NCBI GenBank assembly: GCA_903813345.2
Contig: CAIIXF020000006.1
Location: forward strand, 932,001 to 996,000
Origin: Owenia fusiformis
Taxonomy: Eukaryota > Annelida > Polychaeta > Sabellida > Oweniidae
Direction of reading: 5' to 3'
Length of the DNA stretch: 64,000 nt
Under the pieces are notes generated by a model. That model had not been told where the DNA came from and did not search any database. It saw only the letters and a program-made list of their open reading frames with translations. This document shows, in pieces, positions 50,101 through 62,300 of this stretch (the stretch's first letter is position 1; each line of letters opens with the position of its first letter). The position numbers were made by a program, and so were the translations under genes.

Positions 50101-53100
50101 TTGTTTTTCTGTTTATTTTCCTCTTAGCTATTTCCCTCTCTGAAAATTTGATCACTTGTTCATTTGAGGAATCTGAACAAAGCAATGACAAATACATACT
50201 CTGATAAGTTGATGGAATCTCCTAAGAATTCAACTGCTTTCCCTTGTAAATGAACATTTGTAAGACATAATAAAAATCGATCTGTAGATAAAAACTGATC
50301 ACTGAGCAGTGTCAAAATATATTCAAGTCTGGATACTTCAAGACTACCATATATTTTTATGTCACCACCAAAATGTTCTTAGAAATTCAAATCTGACTTT
50401 AGATTTGACATTTCACCTTCAATGACCTTCTCAAGGTCAAAAAAGGTCAAAAAGGTATGTTTTCAACTTGCTTCAAATTGACTAAATTTTTTTTTCAAAA
50501 TCATCTACGTGTTCTCAGAAATTCAAATCTGACTTTAGATTTGACTTAAAATTTGACATTTGACCTTCAATGACCTTCTCAAAGTCAAAAAAGGTCAAAA
50601 AGGTCTTTTTTCAACTTGCTTCAAATTGACTAAATTTTTTTTTCAAAATCATCTACATGTTCTCAGAAATTCAAATCTGACTTTAGATTTGATATTTGAC
50701 CTTCAATGACCTTCTCAAGGTCAAAAAAGGTCAAAAAGGTCTGTTTTCAACTTGCTTCAAATTGACTAAAAAACATTTCAAAATCATCTACGTGTTCTCA
50801 GAAATTCAAATCTAACTTTAGATTTGACTTAAGATTTGACATTTGACCTTCAATGACCTTCTCAAAGTCAAAAAAGGTCAAAAAGGTCTTTTTTCAACTT
50901 GCTTCAAATTGACTAAATTTGTTTTTCAAAATCATCTACATGTTCTCAGAAATTCAAATCTGACTTTAGATTTGACATTTGACCTTCAATGACCTTCTCA
51001 AGGTCAAAAAAGGTCAAAAAGGTCTGTTTTCAACTTGCTTCAAATTGACTAAAAAAAATTTCAAAATCATCTACGTGTTCTCAGAAATTCAAATCTGACT
51101 TTAGATTTGACTTAAGATTTGACCCTTCTCAAAGTCAAAAAAGGTCAAAAAGGTCTTTTTTCAACTTGCTTCAAATTGACTAAATTTGTTTTTCAAAATC
51201 ATCTACATGTTCTCAGAAATTCAAATCTGACTTTAGATTTGACATTTCACCTTCAATGACCTTCTCAAGGTCAAAAAAGGTCAAAAAGGTATGTTTTCAA
51301 CTTGCTTCAAATTGACTAATTTTTTTTTTCAAAATCATCTACGTGTTCTCAGAAATTCAAATCTGACTTTAGATTTGACTTAAAATTTGACATTTGACCT
51401 TCAATGACCTTCTCAAAGTCAAAAAAGGTCAAAAAGGTCTTTTTTCAACTTGCTTCAAATTGACTAAATTTTTTTTTCAAAATCATCTACATGTTCTCAG
51501 AAATTCAAATCTGATTTTAGATTTGACATTTGACCTTCAATGACCTTCTCAAGGTCAAAAAGGTCTGTTTTCAACTTGCTTCAAATTGACTAAATTTTTT
51601 TTTCAAAATCATCTACATGTTCTCAGAAATTCAAATCTGATTTTAGATTTGACATTTGACCTTCAATGACCTTCTCAAGGTCAAAAAAGGTCAAAAAGGT
51701 CTGTTTTCAACTTGCTTCAAATTGACTAAAAAAAATTTCAAAATCAGAACTTCAAATTGACTAATTTTTTTTTTCAAAATCATCTACGTGTTCTCAGAAA
51801 TTCAAATCTGACTTTAGATTTGACTTAAGATTTGACATTTGACCTTCAATGACCTTCTCAAGGTCAAAAAAGGTCAAAAAGGTCTTTTTTCAACTTGCTT
51901 CAAATTGACTAATTTTTTTTTTCAAAATCATCTACATGTTCTCAGAAATTCAAATCTGACTTTAGATTTGACATTTGACCTTAAATGACCTTCTCAAGGT
52001 CAAAAAAGTCAAAAAGGTCTGTTTTCAACTTGCTTCAAATTGACCAAATTTTTTTTTCAAAATCATCTATATCTTTTCAGAAGTTCAAATTTGACTTTAC
52101 AAGTTCTCAGAAGTTCAAATCTGACTTTAGATTTGACCTTCGACCTTCAATGACCTTCTCAAGGTCAAAAAGGTCTTTTTTCAACTTGCTTCAAATTTAC
52201 TTAATTTTTTTTTCAAAATCATCTACATGTTCTCAGAAGTTCAAATCTGACTTTACATTTGACATTTGACCTTCAATGACCTTCTCAATGTCAAAAAAAG
52301 TCAAAGAGGTATTTTTTCAACTTGCTTCAAATTGACGAATTTTTTTTTCAAAATCATCTACATGTTCTCAGAAGTTCAAATCTGACTTTAGATTTGACAT
52401 TTGACCTTCAATGACCTTTTCAAAGTCAAAAAGGTCTTTTTTCAACTTGCTTCAAATTTACTTAATTTTTTTTCAAAATCATCTACATGTTCTCAGAAGT
52501 TCAAATCTGATTTTACATTTGACCTTCAATGACCTTCTCAATGTCAAAAAAAGTCAAAGAGGTATTTAGTTTTTAGGTTTTAGGTGGTGACATTTTGTCA
52601 TGTTAATGCCTTGTTATTATCTGCAAAGAAACCCCCTGGATCAACATTTCTTCAGCTGAAATTCCTATTGAAATGTGGTGAATCTTAAAAATCTATAAGT
52701 GGGACTCCCCTTATAGAAGCTTTGAACTGAATTTACACTTCTTAATGCTGAAATTGACAATTTATCCATACATTTTAAGAAAATAGGTATGTCAAAGAAT
52801 ATGTTAAGCCAAATATTGACCTGATTGCTCAGAAAAATATAAATTTTCGAATTTTCTCTCTGCAGTCCTTTTTGCCCCTTTAATTCCTGTAATTTGTGTG
52901 TAAGTTCTAAGTAATAAATCATTGTAATAGGTCTTTACAGTATAATATTTTATTAAAAATAAATTTTGTGAAATTTTTTATCCAAATTTTTGACAATTTG
53001 TTTTATATTTTTTGTAACACCAAGCCAGAATTAAATGTGCATTAAATCGCCTCACTTGTTTTCAGGTCACAACACAATACCTCATCAGATATCAAGCAAA

Positions 53101-53140
53101 TGAACAGATGTCAGGAATCTCCAGAAATGAAGAAGAATAA
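47151..53140 (+). CDS. Unrecognised small protein, three exons, about 60-64 residues
   Basis: Exon 1 ends at 47210 (CCGAG|GTAAGA), exon 2 is 49825-49907 and exon 3 is 53066-53140 with its TAA. Exons 2 and 3 share an open frame (NYFCDMNLPAEVIFK joined to VTTQYLIRYQANEQ) with strong acceptors TTTGGTTGCAG and TTGTTTTCAG. Two N-termini are possible. ATG at 47186 (MENLRHYR) joins exon 2 at 49825 in phase, for 60 residues. ATG at 47151 has a better context (MSNSDAAFLHVLWKIFG) but needs a second AG at 49848, for 64 residues, or an unseen exon. A poly(A) signal AATAAA lies at 53369. No domain is recognised; it is short, helical-looking and lacks a signal or membrane segment. It is divergent to the R-SNARE gene and has an X-box-like motif upstream. 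Confidence 0.45.
47615..48420. repeat. Tandem repeat, about 174 bp, four to five copies
   Basis: Copies begin near 47615, 47790, 47964 and 48138, with a shortened and partly duplicated copy at 48260-48420. Each unit has GCATAACTCCTGG, TCTCATCCATCGCCATTTG, GTGGGTCCCTAGTC and a hairpin with arms TATATGGTGT and ACACCATATA around TCAG. The array lies in intron 1 of the small plus-strand gene. Confidence 0.93.
50365..52570. repeat. Satellite, about 135-150 bp period, about 16 copies, with AGGTCA clusters
   Basis: Each unit has AAAATCATCTACATGTTCTC, AGAAATTCAAATCTGAC, TTTGACCTTCAATGACC, then AAGGTCA repeats, then TTTTCAACTTGCTTC and AAATTGACTAA. Two subtypes, one with an extra GACTTAAGATTTG block, alternate in the first half. 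Within a unit, AGGTCA half-sites are spaced AGGTCA-4-AGGTCA-3-AGGTCT, with inverted TGACCT copies upstream. The array fills much of intron 2 of the small plus-strand gene. Open frames inside it are repeat artefacts. Confidence 0.95.
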
Positions 53141-53368
53141 TATTCGCAGTATTGTCCTCAATACACATTGGATGCTTGTGGATAAAAACAAAATATCATC
53201 TATATGTAAGATTTGGACTACAGAACAACATAATTTAAGAAGAACATCTAACTTAGCCATGAACATAATTTAAGAGAAACATCAAACTGTGCCATGACCT
53301 GGGGCCATGACTGACTTATTGTTGTTGCAAAGGAGAGAGTGTAGAGTGTTTTGAGCAAATTGACAGAA

Positions 53369-53374
53369 AATAAA
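53369..53374 (+). terminator. Candidate poly(A) signal of the small plus-strand gene
   Basis: AATAAA about 230 nt past the TAA at 53140, on the coding strand. Confidence 0.4.
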
Positions 53375-53440
53375 TCCACATTTATTGAAAGAAGAACTCT
53401 ATGGAATAATCTTTGTTTTCGTTGAACAAGTATGTGTAAT

Positions 53441-53731
53441 ATGCATTACAGGGGCGGATCTGGGAACCAACAAGGGGGGTCCAAATTTCAGGTCTTAGAA
53501 AAAAAATTCCCCGCTTTGCGGAAAAAAAATTTGGCCCCTTAAAACCCAAAAGTGGGCCCAAATTTTGAGGCCTATTTTCTTCAAAATTTGGCCTGAAATT
53601 AAAAAATAAGGCCCAATAATGACCAAAAAGGCCCAATTTTTGGGGCTTTAAGGCCTTTTTAAGCCAAAAATTTTTTTGGGCCCAATTTTTTTCTGGGCCC
53701 TCAGCCCCCCCAGATCCGCCAGTGCATTATG
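53441..53731. mobile_element. hAT-like MITE, GGCGGATCTGGG ends, about 8-bp target duplication
   Basis: Element at about 53449-53723, beginning CAGGGGCGGATCTGGG and ending CCCAGATCCGCCAG. The flanks ATGCATTA and GTGCATTA match at seven of eight bases, fitting an 8-bp hAT duplication. The interior is rich in GGCC and AAGGCC. A relative lies at 24997-25372. Confidence 0.8.
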
Positions 53732-54842
53732 CAACAGAAATATATTCTAGAATAAAAAAAATATTAACTTAAAGATTGTGTGTTGCTAGATCTGATTCAT
53801 TCTTTACAACAAGTGATCTTTGGTATAGTCATTTTATATTTAGAAATCTCACTGTGAAAGATATTGTATCTTGATTTTATTGACTATGTCTACAATGCAG
53901 TATTGCCTCCGACAAAATATCTTTCACATTATGATTCAGCAGAGCCTTTAACTGAACCAACTCTAGAAGGTGTGATCACAAGTCTAGTATCAGTTGTATG
54001 AATAATGGAATAAAGGGTTTGCTAAATAGCTTTAAAATTTCATTGAAGTCTTATTTTGATATTTTCAAAATGATCTGCTTCCCTTAAAGACCATTTTTGA
54101 AATCGGAATTCTGTGTGAATTTTCTTTTAAAACACTTATTAACTTTTATTCAAATTTCCAGGATTTTCTTTTTTTTAAAGAGGTCATACTTCATCCCCAT
54201 TGACACAGTCAAAAGTTATTTACTCTTGAGTTTCTCAAATGTTCATGTTAAATCAGAAAACACATGTCAACAAGATCGTTACAGTATTCTATATCAGGAA
54301 CATGCTATGAATTAAATTGAAAAAGGCAACTTACTTAATAAAGCAAGAAATTGAATGACTTTTCGCCACTTGTCTATATTTTATGAATAATATTCTGGCC
54401 CTACCAATACATGTGCTGCGATCTGTTTATCCATCTATATGTAGAATGGTGACAATTCATTCTTTATTATTATAATTTAAGTATGCCTATGGTTAAAATA
54501 TAATTAAGACTTAAAAGATTAAGATAAGAATTAATGACTGGATATTTTCTCAATAAAATTATCTCTTCCAACCTGGGATGAAGTAGAGATTCTCATTTTC
54601 AACATTCAAACCAAAATTGGTCAAAATAGGCCAATTTTTCATGATTTTTCTGTTTCAAGTGGGTGCAAATGGATTTTCAGGTGGTTGCCTATTTTCAAAA
54701 TTATCAAATTCAAAGGAAAAATGTTAGCTCATCAAACATTCTTGTTTTTCAGTTACTAAATAACAGAGTACAATGAGATATATGTGACAAGATAAAAATC
54801 AAATCAACCTCTACCATTTAAAGCTAAAACATTCTTGTGACT

Positions 54843-55202
54843 TACACTCCCCATCAAATGTTTGGCAACGCTAACAGCCTAGTAGGAATACTATACATAG
54901 TACTGGTATATGTTAAAAACCTTTTTATGTTTAAATCCTTATTTGCACCACTTGTAATGAATCTCACTGAATAGGCTAGATATACCAAAATCTAATTTTT
55001 CTTCATTTATAATCCACCATTTATCCTTGATTTAACCTACATGGGAATGCCAATTTCAACCTATTGTAATTAAGAATTTGGAAGATTAAGTTACATATCT
55101 CCACATTTATTCAAATTGTTTTGATGGCAGGTTATGTCAAGGAATCCACCATAAACTGGCTAATGGGGACCTAAGGTAGCCAAACTTTTGGAGGGGAGTG
55201 TA
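54843..55202. mobile_element. Short mariner-like element, CACTCCCC ends, TA flanks
   Basis: The element at 54845-55200 starts CACTCCCCATCAAATGTTTGG and ends CCAAACTTTTGGAGGGGAGTG, with TA on both sides. It is related to the 849-bp fold-back at 41514-42362. No coding capacity. Confidence 0.85.
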
Positions 55203-56259
55203 CGTGTATAAGGTAGGAATAAAGCACAAATCGGTTAAAAAATTGGAAACCAGCATAAACTCATACAGATTTGTAATAAGTAACATCCATTGATATTTTC
55301 TTTTCATTCCACAGACTGAAGAGACCGATGCATCCATTTAGTTAATATAATTTATTTATCCCCGGTAAAAAACGTCATATCGCACCAGACGAAAACGCGT
55401 CTAATGGGCAACTCTATTGTTAAAATAGAAGCTGGCGGCAAACGAAAAATATCCCGAATAATGTACGCAATTGATAATTTTCGTCGTGTACCTTCAATAC
55501 TATCGTGGAATTGATGTATAGTATCGATATTGTGATTGTTTTTAATGTATTTAAGAAGGTTGTGTCCGATTTAACCGAAAGAAGGTTCTTTTAATCATCC
55601 TTCAAAGACCACTACAGAATGCCGGGAAAACACAAAATAATTTTGTTATTGGCTGGATGAAGAAAACTGTGAGACAAATACCACTATTATTGATCGAGAA
55701 AATAAGCTTTTTATGTGGTCTTTCTAGATCAAAAGAGATTGAAATTATTTTTTTATGTTAAAGGGGTCTAATTTATCGCTGAAGTAAGGGTTGTCAATGT
55801 AAACAAACATGTCGGCGAATTTGATTTCTCGTCTTTAAACAATAATATTTGTGCAATAGTTGAATATCAAATCACGGACGTTGATGATTTAGAAAGCCGA
55901 TTTCAATAGCTCCATGCTCGTATATAAAAGTCTATATATCTCCCAATATTGATGAAATGAGAAGTAATTTTCTCAAGGCTACTACAATTTTTTTCGAGAA
56001 TCCAGTGGAGCCATCTCGATACGCGCGAAGTTATCACGTCACTCCTTGGTGGGCACACGGGTGGACGAAAGCTCATTGTCCAAATCGCTCTCGTTTGCGA
56101 CGTTAAACACAGAAGACGACTTCCCCCTGTTCATAATTCAATTTCCATCTGATTCTATAAAACAATATAAAATAGAATTTTATAGATCAAATATATATTG
56201 AGGTAGAACTGTGATTTAAATTAAGCAATTTTGATATTATGTCATGCTAAAAAGCATTC
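55203..56259. other. Upstream region of importin-7/8, no other gene
   Basis: No splice-consistent exon was found. The sequence becomes more CpG-rich toward the promoter at 56.26 kb. Confidence 0.5.
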
Positions 56260-56293
56260 TGCGCATGCGCAATGGTACATTTTTTGGCGCGAC
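56260..56293 (+). promoter_or_regulatory. NRF-1 and E2F-like sites in the importin-7/8 promoter
   Basis: TGCGCATGCGCA at 56260-56271 is a full palindromic NRF-1 site. TTTTTGGCGCGAC at 56281-56293 contains the E2F-type TTTGGCGC. Both lie within 120 nt upstream of the ATG at 56378, fitting a TATA-less housekeeping promoter. Confidence 0.65.
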
Positions 56294-56377
56294 AGTGTTC
56301 GTGCTCAGAACACGTGGGTACAAAAAGCCGAAATAATCACTGAAAATTACCACTATAACTATACAAAATAATATAAG

Positions 56378-59300
56378 ATGGATCTCAACGCATTGGTGGG
56401 TGTACTGGAAGCGACTTTAGACCCAGTCCAGCAGCAAAAGGCCGAGCAACAGCTCAATGAGGTGAGAAAATATTGCGACACGTTTCAAAATGGCTGACAT
56501 TTTTTCCTCTTCATTTTGCGAGATATTTCACAATATTGTCTCGTTTACAGTGTACAGACGAATGTCGGTGTATAAAGCGTATATTCCTTTATTCATTTGT
56601 GATTTGATGGTGCCCAGATAACCATTTGAGCTATCTCAGTTGCTCATGAAAAGGAAGACCAGGAATTTCCATTGAAAACGTAATTTTCACTTTTTGACAT
56701 GAACATGTGGATAGATCTATCGGTGAATGTTGTATTTCCTATCTTATTCATAACATTAGTCATTCTTGTATGAATTCATATTCGTCCTACCTCCACAGTA
56801 ACAATAAATATATAAATTAAGGTCTCATGGAAGTTAACAGGAAATGACAAAACAGGAAGTGACAATTTTTTGGGCATTTTTAGACATTTTTTGAACAAAG
56901 ATAACAGAGTTCTGGTTTGACCTCCAGTCAATTTAACTGTTTCCACATATCATCTACATGACCAGGATCACAATGTGCATGGTCAGAATGACCCTAAACA
57001 TGATGAAATAACCTTTTTAGTCCCTTGAAAGTGTGACTGAAAAAAAGCTAAAAGTAGGAGCTAGGGAAGGTCACTGAACAGAATCTTTTGAATTTTTCAG
57101 AAAATGTGCCCAATATAATGCTCTAACTGATACAATCTTTGAAATTTTAGAAAATTGTCGTAAACAAAAATGGCGGTCATAAAAAGGAAAATAGATCGCT
57201 TTTCAAATCAGTTTTTTCATTTTTTTTCTCTTTCTATGAATGATATCAAATTTTCAAAGATTGTACCATTTAGAGCAATATATTGGGCACATTTTCTGAA
57301 AAATTCAAAAGATTCTGTTCAGTGACCTTTCCTACCTCCTTCTTTTAGCTATTTTTCAGTCACATTTTCATAGGGCTGAAAAGGTTATTTCATGATATTT
57401 AGGGTCATTCTGACCATAAACATTGTGATCCTGGACCTGTAAATGGTATCTGGACCTAGTTGAATTGACTGGAGGTCAAAAGTGAACTCTGTTATCTTTG
57501 TTCAAAAAATGTTTAAAAATGCCAAAAAAATTGTCACTTCCTGTTTTGTCATTTCCTGTTAACTTCCATGAGACCTTAATGTATCTTTTGTTTGCGATTT
57601 CTTTAGGTTCATAAAATTATTGGCTTTGGCCCAGTGCTGCTACAGGTGGTAATGTCAAATGAGCTTAAACTGCCCACAAGACAAGCTGGGGTGATCTACC
57701 TGAAAAACATGGTGGCCCAGTTCTGGCAAGAGAGGGAAGTTGAGAACCCCAGTGATCCTGTTCCATTTTCTATCCATGAACAGGACCGAGCAGTTATTCG
57801 GGAAAATATTGTCGAAGCTATCATATTCGCTCCTGATCCAATCAGGTATTAGATCTAAAATCTAATTAAGATACATTTTATTCCATGAATCAAAGAACGT
57901 TTTATCTCCAATTCAAAAATGTGTAAGAAACTAAATGTGACTGTGCCTGTATCAAATGATCGAAAATTACTCCTTTTTATTATCACAAATATACAAAGGC
58001 TATAAATATTTGGCATCATATCAAATATTCCAAAGACACAATAATTTCATCACATTTATGGGGCAAGTATATAATCGCTTTACTGATGAGAACTGTCTAT
58101 CACATCAACATTAAGTTATCAATATCTCATGACAATCAATTATTTATTCCAGGGTTCAGTTAACAGTGTGTATCAGCAACATTATCAAACATGACTTCCC
58201 TGGACGTTGGGCTGCCCTTCCTGAGAAGATTAATGCCCACCTCCAGTCTGACAATATAGCATCATGGCTAGGCGCACTCATTGTCTTATATCAACTTGTG
58301 AAGAATTATGAGTAAGGCATAGATTTATAAAATCTGAAATTTTAGAATTGACTGTTTTTCGAATAAATATGACAATATTTAAGGAAATGGGTAATATTTT
58401 CCAAAATATTATGTGGGTATTTATTCATTATTGTAGAAAAACATAGTTCAGAATCAAAATCTTGTTAAAATTATGTGAATCAACATTTCCTCAAATTTTT
58501 AAAAAAAAATTCTGAAATAGTGAACTTCCTTAGTGAAAAGCATAATTTTAACTTTGGGATTTAAACAAAGAAGTCATTTTGATTTCTCTAGCAGACTTTT
58601 AAAATGGAGTCTTCACAAAAGCTTTTTATTTTTATGGTAATCTTGATGTGATATTTTCTTAAGATATAAAAAAGCTGATGACCGCAACACATTGAACCCT
58701 GTGATGACTGTGTTCCTACCTATTATACATGAGAGATGTGTCTTATTGCGACCAGACACCTCCAATGAAAGTCACCTACTACAGAAACAGATCCTGAAAA
58801 TATTCTATGCCTTAATACAGGTAAACCGAAAGTGTGTGTCATACTTGGGTTGAATATATCATGCATTTATTCAGTTAGGCGGTTTTAAGGGTTTCGGGTG
58901 ATGTCAAAATAGAATTACCAACCCGTTGAAATTATACTGTAGATTTGAAAAAATCACTGTGAATGCGATCATTATGTCATTTATTCTCATGTAATAATAT
59001 TAACAATTATAGACTATATTTATAGAGATGATAATAGAGATATAATAAGGTGTAAATATGGGCAGAGTTCTTGACATAGCGATTACTCAGTGTGGATGAG
59101 TCATTCACTGTGTTGGAATTATTTTAGAAAAGTATGAGTTACTGTCTGGTTTCAAGAATAATAATTGTATGTTTTTAGTACCACTTGCCATTGGAGCTTA
59201 TAACAAAACAGATTTTCACCCAGTGGATGGAAGTGATAGGCCACATAATAGACGTAGAAATCCCAGATGTAAGTCATATCTTCATTGATTCTTCATGTCA

Positions 59301-62300
59301 TGCTTATGCTATGATATAATATGAGGTAATGATGCAATATGAGGTTATTATATAAGTCACATTGCATGCGTTTCATAGATTCCATAATCCTTGTAGAGCT
59401 GTGTCAAAATATCAATGATTTTCCATGATTTATTTATCAAAGCCTTACCCCCCTTGCTTGCTTATTATTGATATAATAAAGGCCTTTCATCGGTCTATCT
59501 ATCTGTCTGAAGTCTAACTTAAATACTAGTTAATAGGCTTTATTCACATTTGGGAAAAGATTTATGATTCTGTTTACTACTTGTTTTACCTCTAAAGTTT
59601 ATGGCAGATTGATATTTCAGTTATTTTTAATACATTGATAGCGTTCCCCGTGCTGTTGAAGTAATGACTGCATGGTTTTAGACTATCATAGATTAAAAGT
59701 GAAGCACTTCACCCATGGCTTAAGGCACCTAGCTAGACAGCAATGGTTTTGCTGGATACAGCCATGGCTTTGCGACTTCAAACATATTTACTTTCTTGTA
59801 CTCATCACTTGTAAAAAAAAAATGATACTGTGTTGTGTAAAGCTTTTTCTTTGCTTGAGCAGCAAAAATATTAAATCGTTTAGCTAATGGAAATAAGAAA
59901 TTCATAAGAATTTAATATAAAATCTGTCATGCTGACTGTATCATTATACTTGTTGTAGACCTACCATGCTGATAAAGATGAGGAAGAGAGACCAGAATTA
60001 CCATGGTGGAAGTGTAAAAAGTGGGCTTTACATATTTTAGCCAGAAGTTTCGAGAGGTAATATTTTTCATTGGTCTTTCCTTGTCATTTTCTTATAAGCC
60101 TGATAAAGTTTGGCTGAATAGGGTAATTACACAGGGTTACTTATAAATGCTCCAAGATCTCAAATGGCTGCAGCTTCCACTTTCCTCAGTGTTGGAGGAT
60201 ATCTGCTCTTTAAAAACTTGAGTCAGCCAGATTAATTATCCTGTCTGACCAACCAGATTACATTCATGTTCTTAATTGAGGATCACTTATGATAAGAATT
60301 TCAATAATTAGATTAAATGATAGAATACAGATGTTTCAAACTAGTATTCTATTTTTAATGGTTGGTGTGATGATGTACGCCTTTCGGGTCTGATCAGTGT
60401 ATGATTGATAACTTCCATATATGGACCCTGAACACCAACCATATACCATGTGTAATGCTGTTGAGCTGTAGCACTATTCTTGTCTTTGAATTGGTATGTA
60501 AACGTGTATATTTTACTTGATTGTAGGTATGGTAGCCCAGGAAATGTAACCAAAGAATACAACGCTTTCTCAGAGTGGTACTTAAAGAGTTTTTCAGGTG
60601 ATTATGGTTGATTTTATTTTTCACATGTACATTTCTGGCATTTGGGAGTCAGGGTATTGATTGAAAGAAGTCTATAGTAAGGTCTGTTACATAGGTCTGT
60701 GTCAGACTAAATAGTTTGTACCGTACATAATCATAGATTCTACATCCAAATTTATGTATGAGTCACATCAGTTGGAAATGTAATACCTATCTCTGGGATG
60801 TATTGCATCACTTCTGAAAGACAAATGAGCTTATGTATGTTTGAATCAACTTAGCAGTATACAGTACAGTAAATGTGACGGTCTTCTATTTTGTTTAGGT
60901 GGAATAATCAATGTGATATTGAAAGTTTTACATCGGTTCCAACAGAAACATTATGTGACACCCAGAGTTCTACAACAGGCACTCAACTACATTAACCAGG
61001 CTATCAGCCATGCTTTCTCATGGAAATACATCAAACCACATATGCAGGTAATTTTGGTTGTAACTGTTTGTCTGGTGGCCAGATTTCTTGGACATGAACA
61101 ACAAATCAACATTTTCATTGTGCCTTTGGTACTTTTGATTTGAGCCCTTTGACTTGACTTCTTCCATTTGAAAAAGGTAATTGAATGTTGAGGCATGACA
61201 TCTTTTTTTGTTACGTTTACTTACTATTCATTGATGGTGTGATGATGTACGCCTTTCGGGTCTGATCAGTGTATGATTGATATCTTCCATTTATGGACCC
61301 TGAACACCATACTTCTTGGAAGAATAAAACAACGAACCTTATATTAGCTAGCAACCTGGAAAAATTTTAAATTAACTAAGATCTGAAACCTAATAACATA
61401 CAACTACAGTAACTATAAAAAAAGCTAATATATTATATAAGCCAAAGTCATCTTATTTCACTTATGTATTTGCATTTTTCTATAATTCTATAATTTGTGT
61501 TCTATTTCAGACAATAATTCAAGAGGTTTTGTTTCCACTGATGTGTCACTCAGATGATGACGATGAAATGTGGAATAACGATCCACATGAGTATATAAGA
61601 ACAAAGTTTGGTAAGTGAACTCTCTTAGCTACACTATACATGTACAGTACTCCCTTCTAAGCTTAAACTTAACACGAGTTGCACTTTATTTGAAAATGGT
61701 GGGAGACAATTTTGAACATCTTCGATGTAAAATCAGCAGCTTTTCTTACATTTTTGTATAATAAGGTGTGATGATGTACGCCTTTCGGGTCTGATCAGTG
61801 TATGATTGATAGCTTCCATTTTTGGACCCTGAACACCATATTATATCTTGAGTCCTTGTTCATGCTGTGCATTTTATTTATATTAAATCATCCTGTTTTT
61901 ACCCTCAATATTTCTGTTCACAATACTATGTACCATTTTTAGTATCCATCTTCATTCAATTTGATATTGTTTTCCAGATATTTTCGAAGATTTTATCTCA
62001 CCAGTGACAGCTGCCCAAACAGTTCTGCATTCAGCTGTGGCAAAACGTAAAGAAGTGCTACAGAAATGCATGGGCTTCTGTCTACAGATGATGGCCATTG
62101 ATAGTGCTGCGAACCCACGCTTGAAGGATGGTGTCCTTCATATGGTTGGAGCGGTGGCTGATATTTTATTAAAGGTAGGAAGGATTTTTGTGTGAAAGGC
62201 AATCGTGAGAGATCGATGTTTGATGTGGAATTGTGTGTTCTCTGTATTTATTGCCAATGAGTTAGTATGTAAAACATCTCATCGCAAGATCCCCTTTTGT

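Noticed and set aside
51985-52269. 94-residue open frame
   Set aside because: It lies wholly in the AGGTCA satellite and the peptide is internally repetitive.
60360-60440. Self-cleaving ribozyme (hammerhead-like) reading of the repeated intronic element
   Set aside because: CTGATCAG and CCCGAAAGG on the minus strand hint at a hammerhead, but no proper stem II or cleavage site can be drawn. The plus strand matches box C/D rules completely.
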